From Astropecten irregularis (Eukaryota; Echinodermata; Asteroidea; Paxillosida; Astropectinidae), in assembly GCA_963971285.1 (NCBI GenBank), contig OZ020256.1, forward strand, positions 8,496,541 through 8,560,540: a stretch of 64,000 bases of DNA, read 5' to 3'. Below the pieces are notes generated by a model. It was not told where the DNA came from. It searched no databases and saw nothing but the letters and a program-made list of their open reading frames with translations. The stretch's first letter is position 1; each line of letters opens with the position of its first letter. Shown here in pieces: positions 12,220 through 23,699 of the stretch. The position numbers and the translations under genes are program-made.

Positions 12220-12980
12220 ACCCACCTCGGAGCTCCTACTGGGCTCAACTGTCCTTTGGTCTGGATCCTGACCTGCAGCTTTTAACTTATTGTATCTGAC
12301 TGTCTTTGGCTTCAGAAGGTGAAGTAAGCTTGCAAGTGTTGTGTGTATCACCCTACCCATAAGGAGACTAGCTGGATTCTGGCCAAGGCTGGGCAGTGGC
12401 GTTGGTACACCAGAAGTGCATGGACTGGATCATCTTGACTCAACAGTCTCTTGGCAATGTGTGCAGCCTTCTCTGCTATTCTGTTGGTCTGTGGGAAATG
12501 TGGACTGGAGGTGATGTGCTGGAAGTTTTACTCACGAGCGAACGGGTCAAATTCACCCAGAAACTGCTGTCAGTCTACCACTTCAGGGATGACACATCTA
12601 GCAAATGTTACTTTCAGAAAGTTGATCACTGATTTGGCTGTCGTTGAGTGGAGGTGATGTAGCTCTATCCATTGGTAATAGTAATCTACCACCACAAGGT
12701 ACCTCCTGCCTTTCACCTCAGCTAGGTTGCAGGCAATTTGCTGCCATGGTCACTGTGGCAGTGAGGTAGACATGAGGGGTTCGGCTCGTTGTGATGGTTG
12801 CATTTCCTGGCAATGAGGGCAAGACTGAACATACTGAGCAATGTCGGTGCTCATGCCAGGCCACCACACAGCTTGACTGGCTTGAAGTTGGCTCTTTTAT
12901 ATGCCTTGATGTCCCTCATGGATTCTGTGTAACATTTGCTGTTGGAGATTCTTTAGTATTATGATTCTGTCACCATGCCC
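12220..12980 (-). pseudogene. Decayed Ty3/gypsy integrase
   Basis: On the minus strand, several frames joined by stops and shifts give integrase landmarks in order. First HEGHQGI and WWPGMSTDIAQYVQ, then the zinc-binding SCPHCQEMQPSQR. Next comes GRRYLVVVDYYYQWIEL, where the first catalytic aspartate region and the DYYSQW-type strand fall. TTAKSVINFLKVTFARCVIPEVV follows, shortened here to its recognisable core FLKVTFARC. Last come the TSSPHFPQTN and AEKAAHIAKRLL segments around the catalytic glutamate. At least four in-frame stops are present and no LTR is seen nearby. It is unrelated in copy to the intact-looking pol at 26.6-28.9 kb. Confidence 0.7.
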
Positions 12981-14306
12981 CTACAAGGCCGATGTTATGC
13001 ATGCCTGAAAAGCTGCACGGTACTTTAAAAAAGTCAGGCTGTCTGCCGTGACCCAATCCAAAGGCAAGGTAGAGACACAAGAAAATCAAAAGACAGTTCA
13101 AAAATTCAAGAAAATTTAATCAGTTATGAATTCAAATTAACTCTAAATTTTAAATAAAGAAAGAATAGGCCTATTCAAATAGCATGACAGAAAACAGTTC
13201 ATCAAACAGCAAAATTAGAAAAACGTTTCAATTCTATTACTGAAAATACATCACCTTCGATACCTACAAAATGCATTTCCTAATGCGCATACGCAAACAT
13301 AACCGCTGAAAATAACAAAAGACCATGACGTCACCCCACACACACACACACACACTGCATGATGAAGAGAGCTCAACCCTGAGATCTCCCCCTTTTTCCA
13401 GCGCGCTCCGCAGAGTACACATGTTTTCATTGTAGCTGTTCATCATTGTACAGTGCTACTCCATCGGACTGATATTTCCAAAACTTTGGACCACGTCTGT
13501 TTCACGGTCTAGAAAAAGATTGCTCAAGAATACTGTGAGCAAATACTGATCCTTTCGTGGTTCATCATCATTCTTCGACTTCGATGTCTACCCTTTTTGC
13601 TTCCGATGTCCTGTTGGAATCCGAAACCACCTGTGACATGTTGATATATGTCGTCCGAGAATTGGGCCACCTTCACGTCTTGGCATGGCAGGATTGCTTC
13701 ATGTCATCCCAGCAGACAGACTGGATTCTCCGGTTTTCAACGGAAATTCCTTCAGTCTGCGTCCTAGCTTGACAATTTCTTCACTCTAGTCAGCATGAAC
13801 ATCGCAATCGTTTGCTTTTACCAGAATATTTTTTGGCACCGCGGGGAGCATGTTGGTCTCGCCCTAGCCCTGGGTACAGTCCGATTTTTTCCACTCCGCT
13901 CCCGCTATGACGCGAGTGCTACTTTGCACTTCCGGGGAAATTGACGTGGCAATTTTACGACTGAGGACTCCTTTATCGTTCGTTTCCACTTGGGATCCCT
14001 TGTGCCTCGGAATTTGTACATCAGTCCCAGCCTTCGAGCCCCACTTCCTGGGCCCAGCTGCTTGGGGGAATTCATTCCCATTCCAATGGTGCTGCCCAAT
14101 CCCTTGGTCTACCGGGATCCTTTTCGTTGCCCTCTAACTTCCCACTCTCTTCCGATCCTCTCCGGGGTCTGCCCATTTCCTTGCCGCTGCTTCTTCAGTT
14201 GGACTTGTGGCACTTAGATCACCATCTTTTCTGCCCTGACTTTCAAGTCCCCATTGCATGTGTATAAAGATCCAAGGGGGCCCTTTCTTCCAGCAAATAA
14301 AAAAGG
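12981..14306. other. Mostly unassigned; (CA)n at 13336-13355
   Basis: The stretch 13336-13355 is a CA microsatellite, and 13100-13170 is A-rich. Between 13560 and 14220 there are overlapping short frames on both strands with no motif I trust. The preceding integrase remnant raises the possibility of more decayed gypsy sequence, but nothing supports it directly. Confidence 0.45.
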
Positions 14307-14511
14307 ACTAGACCTGTGTTTGTTGGTAAAAAACTCTGAGCTGTTTCGCCCATGTTTTATGAAATATTTGAAGTAAACATGTATACATAATTGGCCCATA
14401 TGGAGAAATAGCGGTGTCTTAATTGTCGAGCATCGTCACTCATCCATCAATACACGTATACAAATACATACACACAGCCATAAGAAACACAGAAATGGCC
14501 TTCAGGGTCTA

Positions 14512-16606
14512 CAGGGTGTCCCAGAAAAAAACGAAACCGAGATTTGTCAATGTTTAATCACTTTTTTTCACTTTTGTATAATAAGTGACACAAATCTGGA
14601 AAGCTTACTTCCTCAACTTTCATTTGATACCATTCATATGATACATACTTCACTCATGAGTGAGTAAAGACAATATTAAGCAAGGCTATCAAAAAGTAGT
14701 TTGCACAACGATAGTTTTTTTTTAAAGAATCAATCACATTTCTAGAAACTACATTTCCTGGCCTTTCAAATAATGGCTGAGTCAAGATAAAATGACCAAG
14801 GGATGACAGAGATATCTGCCTTTAAATATGAATTGAATTTTGATGTTTTTGAAATCCTTCGTTTTCAGACCTAACCGGTTTTCACATGAAAGGATGCGGA
14901 GATTAATTAAACTTGTTATGATTAATCACACATTAATCTCTATCTTGAATAATAAATTCTACATGTGGAAAACTTAGTTCTCCCTCTTCCATTACATACC
15001 ACTCATAAGATTTAAATTGTACGCATATGTGGATAAAAATAATAGAAAGCAGCATAACCAAAAAGGAAAAAAAAAACTTACTCAATGATACCTGAATTTC
15101 GAGTTTATAGATATGAAAGCATTTTGGGTAATGTGGCGGGTAACGTGCCAAGAAGTTTATGTTTTGCCCTTGCGTAGGACATCTAAATCGAAAAAAGGAA
15201 CCAGCACTGACAAAGCTATGCTGATACAAAAATTATGCGTACTTTGCCATGACTTGGTGAATAAATCCGGGCTAGAGAAAATGAATGGGAGGGAGGGGAG
15301 GGGTTTTAACACGCATGTTCTTAATGGACACATAATTGGCCATATCCGCATCCATTCATGCAAAAATTAGTCAGGTGTGAAAAACGAAGGATTTCATAAA
15401 CATGAAAATTCAATCCACATTTAAAGGCAGATATCTCTGTCATCCCTCGCTCATTTTTCCTGACTTGGGTATCATATTGTGACGCGACAGAGGGCGCTAC
15501 ACTACACTATCAATGACGCCATTGCATTGCATGCGTGGGGCATGGCAGTGCGCGCAGCACTAGTGCAATGGCATAGGCGGATAGGCTGCATGCGACGTGA
15601 TTGGTTGGTGGTGTAAGTCACCGACATGGTCACGTGTGTGCTGGGTGGCGTGACCGGAGTGTATAAAAGCAGCGCATGGAAGCTGAGGGCAGCTTCTGTC
15701 TGGGAAACCTCTGCGACGTAAGTTACCTCAAGAGCGTGATAGTCGTAGTACGGAGCTGGGTAAGTTGACGGGCTTATTGTGGTGCGGTGCGATCGAATAG
15801 GGTGTGCGTTGCCGTGTGTCTTGCAGTTCACTGCAAGGGGTAACTAACCCTGTGTGTGAGCCCTGAGACTGGATACCAGACCCGTATTGCGTTGCCTGCA
15901 GTACACTGCTTGTCGTCGTCACATGGCCCAGTCTAGACCCGTTTGCCTTACGGGAAGTATAAGCTCTAGTGCAGAGGTCATTGAATAAACCAGTACCATT
16001 CAGTTTCTCAGACATAATCCTGGACTACCGTGGTCTTATTTAGTCCTGTTCACACTGTTCTTCTAGTTCGTCTTCCTTCACTTTGAGGGAAGACCCCGAC
16101 TCGCCCCAGGGAACTCCAGACGTCCATCGCAGTACATGCAGAACCTCTTCATCTCGTTGCCAGGCTACCATAGGCCCAGCAAGACTGTACACAACAACAC
16201 TGGGACGGTATACTTACATCCCAACGGACGCGTTCCTAGCCGCTCAGGGACGTGCTGGTCAGTGCCGTCCACGCCACGCTCCGCGGAGGAGGGCGCCCTC
16301 TTTCTTGTAGAGCTCTCTTCCGCCCCCGAAAAGGGGCATGGCGTCACATATGAAAGGTCAGGAAATGTATTTTCTAGTGTGATTGATTCTTTTAGATAAA
16401 ATTATCGTTGTGCAAATGACTTTTGGATAGCCTTGCTTCATATTGTCTTTACTCACTCATGCATGAAGTATGTATCATATGAATGATATCAAATGAAAGC
16501 TGAGGATATATGCTTTCCAGATATGTGTCATTTATTTCTCAGAAGTGAAATTAAAATCAGATTAAACATTGACAAATCTTGGTTTCTTTTTTTCTGGGAC
16601 ACCCTG
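14512..16606. mobile_element. TA-flanked foldback DNA transposon
   Basis: CAGGGTGTCCCAG at 14512 is inverted at the right end (CTGGGACACCCTG, ending 16606), with TA on both sides (14510-14511, 16607-16608). The inverted arms are hundreds of bases long: 14512-14865 matches the reverse complement of 15378-16606 once the LTR-like insert at 15478-16348 is removed. TA duplication and long arms fit a mariner/Tc-related or similar foldback element. The middle, 14870-15375, has no transposase, so the copy is non-autonomous. Confidence 0.75.
15478..16348 (+). mobile_element. LTR-like unit (possible solo LTR) nested in the foldback arm
   Basis: The unit starts TGTGACGC and ends GCGTCACA, an 8-bp perfect inverted terminus of the TG...CA kind typical of LTRs. 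It contains a TATA-like GTATAAAAG near 15660 and an AATAAAC poly-A-like signal near 15984. The flanking bases are TAT on both sides. Comparison with the opposite foldback arm shows that removing the unit and one TAT restores the expected length. A 3-bp duplication is unusual for LTR elements, which normally make 4-6 bp, so a TIR transposon is an alternative. Confidence 0.5.
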
Positions 16607-16720
16607 TATAGTAGGCCGACGCGCATAGTATGTATGGTTGTGCATATGGGCAGTGGATCCGTGGAAACAGCAAAATTATTGATTTTCTAGCTCATCATGC
16701 TTGGTTCATGTGTACCCAAT

Positions 16721-16872
16721 GGGAGACTTTTGAGGACCGGTCTTCAAGTCAACAGCGCATGTGCACGCAATTGCGAGCATGTGCGCGTTGTTTTGCGTGC
16801 ACGTTGTTTTGCGCTGCGCTGTTGTACGTGTGCATGCGCTGTTGACTTGAAGACCGGTTCTCAAAGTCTCCC
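16721..16872. repeat. Palindromic MITE
   Basis: GGGAGACTTTTGAGGACCGG at the left faces CCGGTTCTCAAAGTCTCCC at the right, and GTCTTCAAGTCAACAGCGCA faces its complement further in. The centre is rich in alternating GTGCGC/TGCACG. Surrounding HINE-A sequence continues on both sides, which shows it is an insertion. It has no coding capacity. Confidence 0.75.
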
Positions 16873-16925
16873 ATATTGGCCCACTACTATGGATATTCAT
16901 ATCAGCGATCCAAAAAGGCACACGG

Positions 16926-17224
16926 TTTAGAATGGCACCCTCTTTTGAGTTGAATAAGAAACTGCAGTGGTGTCAATATATTATTTTGTACACCGCCAAT
17001 CATCTTTTATGATGATCAGCCGGAATGCTGATCATGAGCAAAAGACCAGTGGGGAAATCCGAGACATGTTGTCCATGATATGATGGAGGTGATTATATTC
17101 TAATAAGTTCATGTTCCTTTCAGCAATAAATCGCCCATCACGCACTGTGCCGGAGTTGTAGTGCAGATCGATCTTTTTTTAGTCAAAAGAGGGCGCCATC
17201 ATGATTCAAAAGTTCATTCTTTCA
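16926..17224. repeat. Old repeat shared with 32445-32520
   Basis: The block GCACACGGTTTAGAATGGC followed by CCCTCTTTTGAGTTG and GAAACTGCAGTGGTGTCA reappears inverted at 32450-32515. A related GAGGGCGCCAT motif sits at 17190. The family is not recognised, and a short ATCATCTTTTATGATGAT hairpin lies near 17000. Confidence 0.4.
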
Positions 17225-17375
17225 GGAGTTTCCTGATGAGGACTAGAGCAGGCTAGTCGAAACGAATTGAGACCTAATTACGAGAAGTGCGAGCGATATA
17301 GAAGTGAGAACGATATAGAAGTGCAAAAGTATGAACGATTATTACATGTTGTTTCCGCAAACCGATCCACATGTC
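17225..17375 (+). repeat. Second Penelope-like 3' end fragment
   Basis: TTTCCTGATGAGGACTAG followed by GCTAGTCGAAACG is the kind of sequence found just downstream of Penelope-type coding regions. It leads into GATATAGAAGTG repeats and the TTTCCGCAAACCGATCCACAT block shared with 4593 and position 20-40. It is truncated by HINE-A sequence at 17376. Confidence 0.55.
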
Positions 17376-17684
17376 TCCATATGTCTCCATATACTTACAT
17401 ACCAAGTTTGAGTAGCATCAGACCTGCAGTTCCGGAGATGAAGAGCCCTGAAAATTGCACTTTTAGGATGACGTCACGATGCATGTGATGACGTCATGAT
17501 TACAAACATTTTCGGCATGGTATTTGGGGTGGTGGTCTAACTATGTGCCAAGTATGAAAAGTACGAAATATGCCAAGTACGAAATTGGCATAAGGGTAGA
17601 AGGGACTTGTCAAAAACTCCTGCGTTATGCCATTGGGAAAAAAGTGGGGAAAAAATTAACTAAATGAAAAAAATAAATTAAGAA
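17376..17684 (-). mobile_element. 5' portion of a HINE-A element abutting copy 2
   Basis: On the minus strand this matches the first 300 bases of HINE-A (GGGTAGAAG block, TGCCAAGTATGAA block, TGACGTCA palindromes) without the terminal hairpin. It stops exactly where the CTAG terminus of HINE-A copy 2 begins, so the two are head to tail. Confidence 0.55.
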
Positions 17685-18967
17685 CTAGACCTGTGTTTGT
17701 TGACAAACACAGCTGTTTCGCGTATGTTTTATAAATGATATGAAAAACAAACAACGCAATTGGCCCAGTACAGAGAAATAGCTGTGTTTATTGTCGTAAA
17801 CAACTATCGGGAGCGTCGTCACTCGTCCATCAATACATGTATACATATACATGTACATACTCATGCCCATGAGAAACACAGAATTGGCTGAGTCTACTAG
17901 AGGCCAGCATATGTATGGTTGTGCATATGGGCGGTGGAAACAGCAAAATTATTGCTTTTCTAGCTCGTCGTGCTCCGTTCACATGTACACAATTGGCCCA
18001 CTACTATAGATAGCCATATCAGCGGTCCAAAAAGTTCCACTAGGACCGTGTTTTGTGTCATGTTTGAGTCTAAATGGGAAAATTCATTATTCAAATGTTT
18101 TTTTTTAAAGTCAGTCGATGACGTCATCGTGACGTCTCTTCACATTTGGGATAGTAATAGCATTTCCTACCTACCCACCAAGTTTCATCACCATCGGATA
18201 TTCCCTTATGTGTGAATCTGAAAATCAGCTTTTTGATGACGTCATCATGACGTCACAACTTTTTGGTATTTTGTGGCATGTGCCTATAGCCTAACAAACA
18301 TTTTGCCGAAATTTTTTTCGAAAATACTATTTGTCGTTCATGAGATATAAAGAAAAGGTCCAAAAATTTAATAATTCGTATAAAATCACACGATGACGTC
18401 ATCAACATGTGACTGCAATTTTTGTCTATAACATGTCCCCATATATACTTGCATACCATTAGTTTGTGTTGCATCGGACTTGCAGTTCTGGGGATAAGGA
18501 GCCCTGAAATTTGCACTTTTATGATGACGTAATTGTGCACGTGATGACGTCACGATGACGTACATAAGCGGGATACTATTCGGGGCAGGCGCGGTTTTAG
18601 AGTCAAAATTTTTGGGGGGCTAGATATTTTGGGTTCTTCTAACACTCGCTTCTGCTATGTCTTATTAGGGGTCGAAAAACATGCACATTATAGCCCACAC
18701 AACACGTTTTTTGTAATTGGGCGCTTAATAACTGAAAAAATCAAGAATTTTTTTTTTCACTTGCGCCTGATTCGGGGTGGTGGTCTAACTATGTGCCAAG
18801 TATGAAGTTGATCGGAAATGGCATAAGGGTAGAAGTGACTTGTAGAAAACCCCTGTGTTATGTCTATGGGGAAAAAGTGGGGAGGGGGGGAATAGAAAAA
18901 CAAAAGCTGTTCTGCTGCATGCGAAACAGCTAAAAACAAAAGCTGTTCCGCTATATGCGAAACAGCT
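17685..18967 (-). mobile_element. Helentron-like HINE-A copy 2 with doubled 5' end
   Basis: The minus-strand 3' terminus is CTAG at 17685-17688, preceded by the TGTGTTTGTTGACAAACACA hairpin and GCTGTTTCGCG. The 5' hairpin AGCTGTTCTGC...GCGAAACAGCT is at 18905-18931, and a second copy of that hairpin (AGCTGTTCCGC...GCGAAACAGCT) follows at 18941-18967. The body carries several TGACGTCA palindromes (for example 18119, 18237, 18392, 18544). A hAT MITE interrupts it at 18586. Confidence 0.65.
18586..18769. mobile_element. hAT-type MITE with 8-bp duplication ATTCGGGG
   Basis: A 184-bp insertion starting CAGGCGCGG and ending TGCGCCTG, flanked by exact 8-bp repeats ATTCGGGG (18578-18585, 18770-18777). 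Uninterrupted HINE-A copies read straight through this point, confirming an insertion. An 8-bp duplication and CAG...CTG ends fit hAT. It has no coding sequence. Confidence 0.85.
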
Positions 18968-19589
18968 AAAAAGATAAAGAAAAGAAAAATGAAAGAAAGA
19001 AAAAACAATATATAGGGAAGCAGAAAGACTCAAAAAGAGGCGAGACAAATTAGCTAGTTTTGATCTCCCCGACATACTTTTGTCGCTATTGAATAATCCC
19101 CATTTTATTTCCACGCTCTCCGCCTTTTGGAAAATCCTGGATCTGCTCCTGTATTCAGCCGCGGGGGCAGTTTGAATAGGGTTTGACGATGGTTCAAGCC
19201 TGCCTAGCAACCCCAACTTTCACCAATTCAGTGAATGTTTGTCCACTACCCCCTTCAAAGCTTCTTATTCCAAGTTGTGATCTTGGCTCTTTTCTGGTGC
19301 AGTTAAAGCACCCCCTGATTGACCCGGGTCTTCTCTTCACAACCTTAAAGTCATATCAGCTCCACTTAGTAGGGACTCCACAGCCTGTCGCACGAGTGAA
19401 CTCCATGCCTTTTCCATTGAAAAGGGCCATCTTCGGCGGGAACCAGGGAGAATTACGCCCACATACACCTTTACATACAGGTTTTTCTAGTGTATAGATC
19501 TACAGGAGGATATAAGTTCGGCAATGGCAGCTCAAACACTATGCATTGTGGGAGGTCAGGGTGTACCATGGTTGATCATCAGGTCATGT
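18968..19589. other. No recognised gene
   Basis: One frame of 104 codons on the plus strand (19183-19497) and one of 143 on the minus strand (18785-19216) overlap and show no domain. I would not call either a gene. Confidence 0.5.
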
Positions 19590-20172
19590 TGCAAAATAAT
19601 GTAAAGTTAAATAATAGAAAAACTGAAATGATGGTTGTTGGTACTCCACACCAGGTCTCAACCTCTAGGTTACGGAATTATCAGTCGGCGACTCTTACAT
19701 AACTCCATCTGACTCAGTTAGAAACTTTGCTAAGTTTGTTGCTACCCACAGGGAATCCCATATTACAATTATATGCAAATCAGCCTATTTCATTTATAAC
19801 CTGAGACGCATTTGTAAATATTTTGATTAAGTGTGTAACCAGTAAACTGGATTTCTGATATTGTAATAGTTTACTACATTGTATATGGATTGCCATGTAC
19901 ACAAATATCCAAACTGCAGCAGGTCCAAAATACATGTGCATGACTGCATGACTTATCTATGCTCTCCCAAAGTTGTCCTCAGTGCAGCCCCCATATTATG
20001 GAATAGATTACCACTTGAAATATGAAAAAGAAATAAGAAAAGGTCCCATCATTAGAATACTTAAAAGCAAATCTAAAAACTTGTTTTTTTATTAAGCATG
20101 CATCACAGCATTAAGGAACTCTTGCAGTGCAATAGAATATAATGTACAGTATATAAGTATTGCGCTTTCTAA

Positions 20173-20203
<31 letters not shown>

Positions 20204-20225
20204 TATTATTATTATTATTATAGGA
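19590..20225 (+). pseudogene. L2/CR1-type LINE, 3' end of reverse transcriptase
   Basis: Broken frames read NNRKTEMMVVGTP, then a DSVRNF and HITIICKSAYFHLRRICK segment, then LWNR-like and LKSKSKNLFFY pieces, which is the order of the C-terminal reverse transcriptase and tail of L2/CR1 LINEs. The copy ends in TATTGCGCTTTCTAAATTATTATT, a tail shared in form with the copies at 30460 and 43600. Multiple stops show that it is dead and 5' truncated. Confidence 0.65.
20173..20221. repeat. ATT/AT microsatellite at the L2 tail
   Basis: An (ATT)n run leads into (AT)n and back into (ATT)n, giving an almost perfect palindrome. It sits exactly where L2/CR1 elements carry their 3' simple-repeat tail. Confidence 0.85.
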
Positions 20226-20404
20226 AAAATCATGTTAATTTTAAACATCAGAGTGTGTTTGTGGAAATTGTGTCACTGTATACAGGTGGAGAGTGTGGCT
20301 CTTCGTAGACGGGAATGTATCCTCATGGAACGAGAACGAGCAATTACTGATCATGGGATCTAAGTTATGGTGCCTGGCTAGAATCCTGATATTCTTTATT
20401 CCTC

Positions 20405-22745
20405 GCAAGATGGATTCACTTCACTTCACTTATCCCTTAGTCTAGGTGACCGTTGGGGCACCAACGATGATCGGGCAACCAACTTTCTCCATGCTTCTCT
20501 GTTTTCAGCCTGCCTGAGGGCCTCACCTAACTTGAAACCCGTCCATTCTGTTATGTTGTCTTCCCATCTCTTCTTCTGTCTACCTCTTCTCCTCCCCCCT
20601 TGTACAGTACCCTGAAGGATCATCTTGGCAAGTCCTCTTGATCTTGTGACGTGCCCCTCTTGATCTTGTGACGTGCCCATACCATCTCAGTTTGCGTTTT
20701 TTCACCGTGGTGAGAAGATCTTCCTGTGGTCCAATTTCTTGCTTGATTCTTTCTCTCACTTCCTCATTTGAAATATGGTCTTTGTACGAGATCCCCAAAA
20801 GTCTTCTAAAACATTGCATATCTGTGGCTTGTATATTTTTTTCTAAGTCTGCTGTAAGGGTCCATGTCTCACAAGCATACAAGAAGATTGAAATGACCAA
20901 GGAACTCATCAGTCTGATCTTGGAGCTGAGTACAATGTTCTTGTCTTTCCATATAGTCTTCAATTTGGACAATGCATTGATTGTTTGAGCAATCCTGGAC
21001 AGTATTTCCTTTTTTGATCCTCCATCTGTGACAACTGATCCTAAGTACTTGAAGCTTTGAACAGTCTCTAGTTTTTGGTCATAAATGCTTATATCTGAGC
21101 TGATTCCTTTGATGTTGTTGGTCATCAGCTTAGTCTTTTCTGCATTGATTTCCATGCCATATGTTGTTGATGCCTTGTCTAGATGTTCAACTAACTTGAC
21201 AAGCTCTTCTTCATTTCCTGCAAGGCCGTCAATGTCATCAGCAAAACGTAAGTTTGTGATTGTTCTGCCACCAATACTAACTGATCCTTCATGATCTTCC
21301 AAAGCATCGAAGAATGTTAAATAGAGTAGGCGAAAGCAGACAGCCTAATGTCTGACTCCAATTGTTCTCCGACATTGCCATTGTAGTACACTGCACTGGT
21401 GGCTTTGCTGTATAGGCTCTCAATGACCTTAATCAAGTTGGCATTGATGTTGTACGTTTTCATTGTGGACCATAGGGCTGCATGCCATACCCTGTCAAAT
21501 GCTTTCTTGAAGTCCACAAAGACATGATAGAGGTCCTGTTGGTGCTGAAGGTACCTCTCACACAGTATTCTCAGGTTGAAAATCTGTTCAGTAGTACTGC
21601 GTCCTGCTCTAAAGCCTGCTTGTTCCTCAGCTATGATCTCTTCTGCTTGAGGTTTCAGCCTGTAAGTAAGATTTTCAGCATGACCTTGCTTGCATGGCTA
21701 ATTATAATAAGGCTGTTTGTGCGATAGTTCTGACATTGTTGCAGGTTACCTTTCTTTGGGAGTGTGATTACCAGTGATTGAGTCCAAGGAGTAGGCCATT
21801 CTCCTGTCTGCCAGATCTTGTTGCAGATGCTAAGAAGGGTATCTATCACGGCCTGTCCTCCTGCTTGTATTAGTTCTGCTGGGATATTGTCTGCTCCGAC
21901 GCCTTTTTCCTTGCTTGAGTGATCTTACTGTTGCCTCTACTTCAGTACGTAGAATGGGGTAGTTGTCAGTGTTGGTAACTGGTGGGTGTTTTAATACTTC
22001 AGGGTCCCCTTTGACTTTGTGATTATACAGTTCAGAACTGTATTCTGTCCACCTGTTAAGAATGTCCTTGTCTTCTGTGAGGCATTTCCCATTTTTATCC
22101 TGTGTATGGTAGTGGTGCGACCTTGCTTTGAGCTGGTTAGATCTTTCACCAGATGGTACGCTTTCTTGTTATTGTTCTTGTCAAGATTTTCTTCAATTTC
22201 CTGGCACTGTTTTCGAATCCAAACCTCCTTAGCTTTCACCATGTCTTTCTTGATTTTCTTGTTCAGTGCCTTGTACTTTTGTGCTCCTTCTTTTGTGAAC
22301 TTGTCCTTTTTCAACACGCTACGTTTGTCGCACAAATCAAATATGTCCTGTGTGACCCAAGGTTGTTTCCGACGTCTTTGTTTACCAAGAGTTTGGTTTG
22401 CTGTGTCTATCACTGCTGCATTGAACTTATTGACCAAATCATCTATGTTGGATTCACTTGTATCAAACAAGGTCAGTGGAGCGAATTTCCCTCCTATCAT
22501 CGCTTTGAATGTTTCTGCTATTTCAGGATCCTTCAGCTTTTCCAGATCAAACTTGATTCTAGTGATGCCCTGCTTTTTTACCTTTTTGAGATGTAGTTTA
22601 AAGGTCATCATCACTAAATCGTGGTCACTCCCTATATATGCTCCTGGGAAGCTTCTTGTCTTTGCGATGTTTACACTGGTTTGGAAACGCCTCTTTACCA
22701 TGATGTAGTCAATTTGGTTGTGATTTGGTTGTGATGGATTACGGA
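20405..22745 (-). pseudogene. APE-type LINE, endonuclease end to 3' tail, frameshifted
   Basis: The minus-strand frames join into one LINE. It starts in the endonuclease C-terminus (NQIDYIMVKRRF, then GSDHDLV with the catalytic SDH) at 22730-22600 and passes through a linker. Reverse transcriptase pieces follow: LPKKGNLQQCQNYR at 21780, MDFKKAFDRVWH at 21500 and LRFADDIDGLAGNEEEL with the catalytic FADD near 21240. A C-terminal RRLLGISYKDHISNEEVRERI region ends in GRRRGRQKKRWEDN and WRKLVARSS. A 22-bp tandem duplication at 20636-20679 shifts the frame near the end. The minus-strand tail is a GTGAA repeat. It is 5' truncated; the clade is uncertain (I/Nimb-like or RTE-like). Confidence 0.8.
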
Positions 22746-23699
22746 AGCTATAATGTCATTTCCATCTCATACTTGCCAAAAACAGCAATCACAATCTGAT
22801 ACAACAGCTCCAGCAAATCACCATTGCTGCACAATCTTTCACAGGCCGATCTTCAACTTCTGACCAACCTGAGCCCAAGACCCGGCTTGAGGTGGGTGAG
22901 TCTCATCATTCGAATTAAATAACATAATTTGTACATGCAGACATGCAAGGCAATGGATATAAAAACACAAACATACGATCTGTGCGCGTTTACATTAAGT
23001 ACTAAAATCTGGTTACGCATCTCACACTCTACTTGATCCTTTTAAAACCAATTCTTCCCCAGAGCACCATGCTCAAATCCATCAACTTTGAAATGTTGAG
23101 GTATGTGCCATATGATAGCTGTGGGGCTAATGCTTCCTGAGGCCGGTCAACATTCAGCTTGGGCACACTACCCACATTGTGTGCCGCGTTGCATGGACTT
23201 GAATTTGTTTGTTAAATAAATGATAGCAAACGTACTAAATTTAAATTTCGGAATAAAAATATACATACAAGTAGTTAGAGATGGCATTTATTTCACACCT
23301 ATTGTTTATGTACCAAGTTTTTGCACTGACATGTCAAAGCCGTATTCGGACTAGACTTAAATTGAATTGGAACTATGGTTAAATTTCAAATGAGTAAATT
23401 TTCTAATTAAAATTAGAATTTAAATTTAAATTTAAATTATCAGTTAATAATTAATAAGTTAAAAATTACATCTAACAAACTTAAACGATGAACATGAGAT
23501 GGGCCTAGGAATAATATAAAAATTATCTTAGAATTATCTGAAAATTATGGCACTAAAAGTTACCACTTGAGAATTTACTCTTTTACTATGCGATGAGAAC
23601 CTGATTATCTCAGTCTTACCATCATTGAGTGCAAGCAAATTTGCTCGCAACCAATGACGAATCTCTTCAACACAAGTGAGAAACCGCACTTTTCTAGGA
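22746..23699. other. AT-rich gap between LINEs
   Basis: No gene recognised. It includes a strongly A/T-biased stretch at 23380-23480 with repeated TTAAATTTAAATT. Confidence 0.5.

Larger units (their letters stand above)
14307..16925 (-). mobile_element. Helentron-like HINE-A copy 3, split by nested insertions
   Basis: Read on the minus strand, the 3' terminus is at 14307-14310 (CTAG), preceded by the AACAAACACAGG hairpin arm and a GAGCTGTTTCG subterminal block. Sequence homologous to HINE-A copy 2 then runs to about 14511, is interrupted by a TA-flanked foldback transposon, and resumes at 16607. Matching blocks such as GTATGGTTGTGCATATGGGC at 16630 are shared with 17914. A palindromic MITE at 16721 interrupts it again. 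The 5' part is missing. Confidence 0.6.

Noticed and set aside
22019-22708. Plus-strand frame of 229 codons opposite the LINE
   Set aside because: It is the antisense of a recognisable LINE linker and endonuclease and has no motif of its own.
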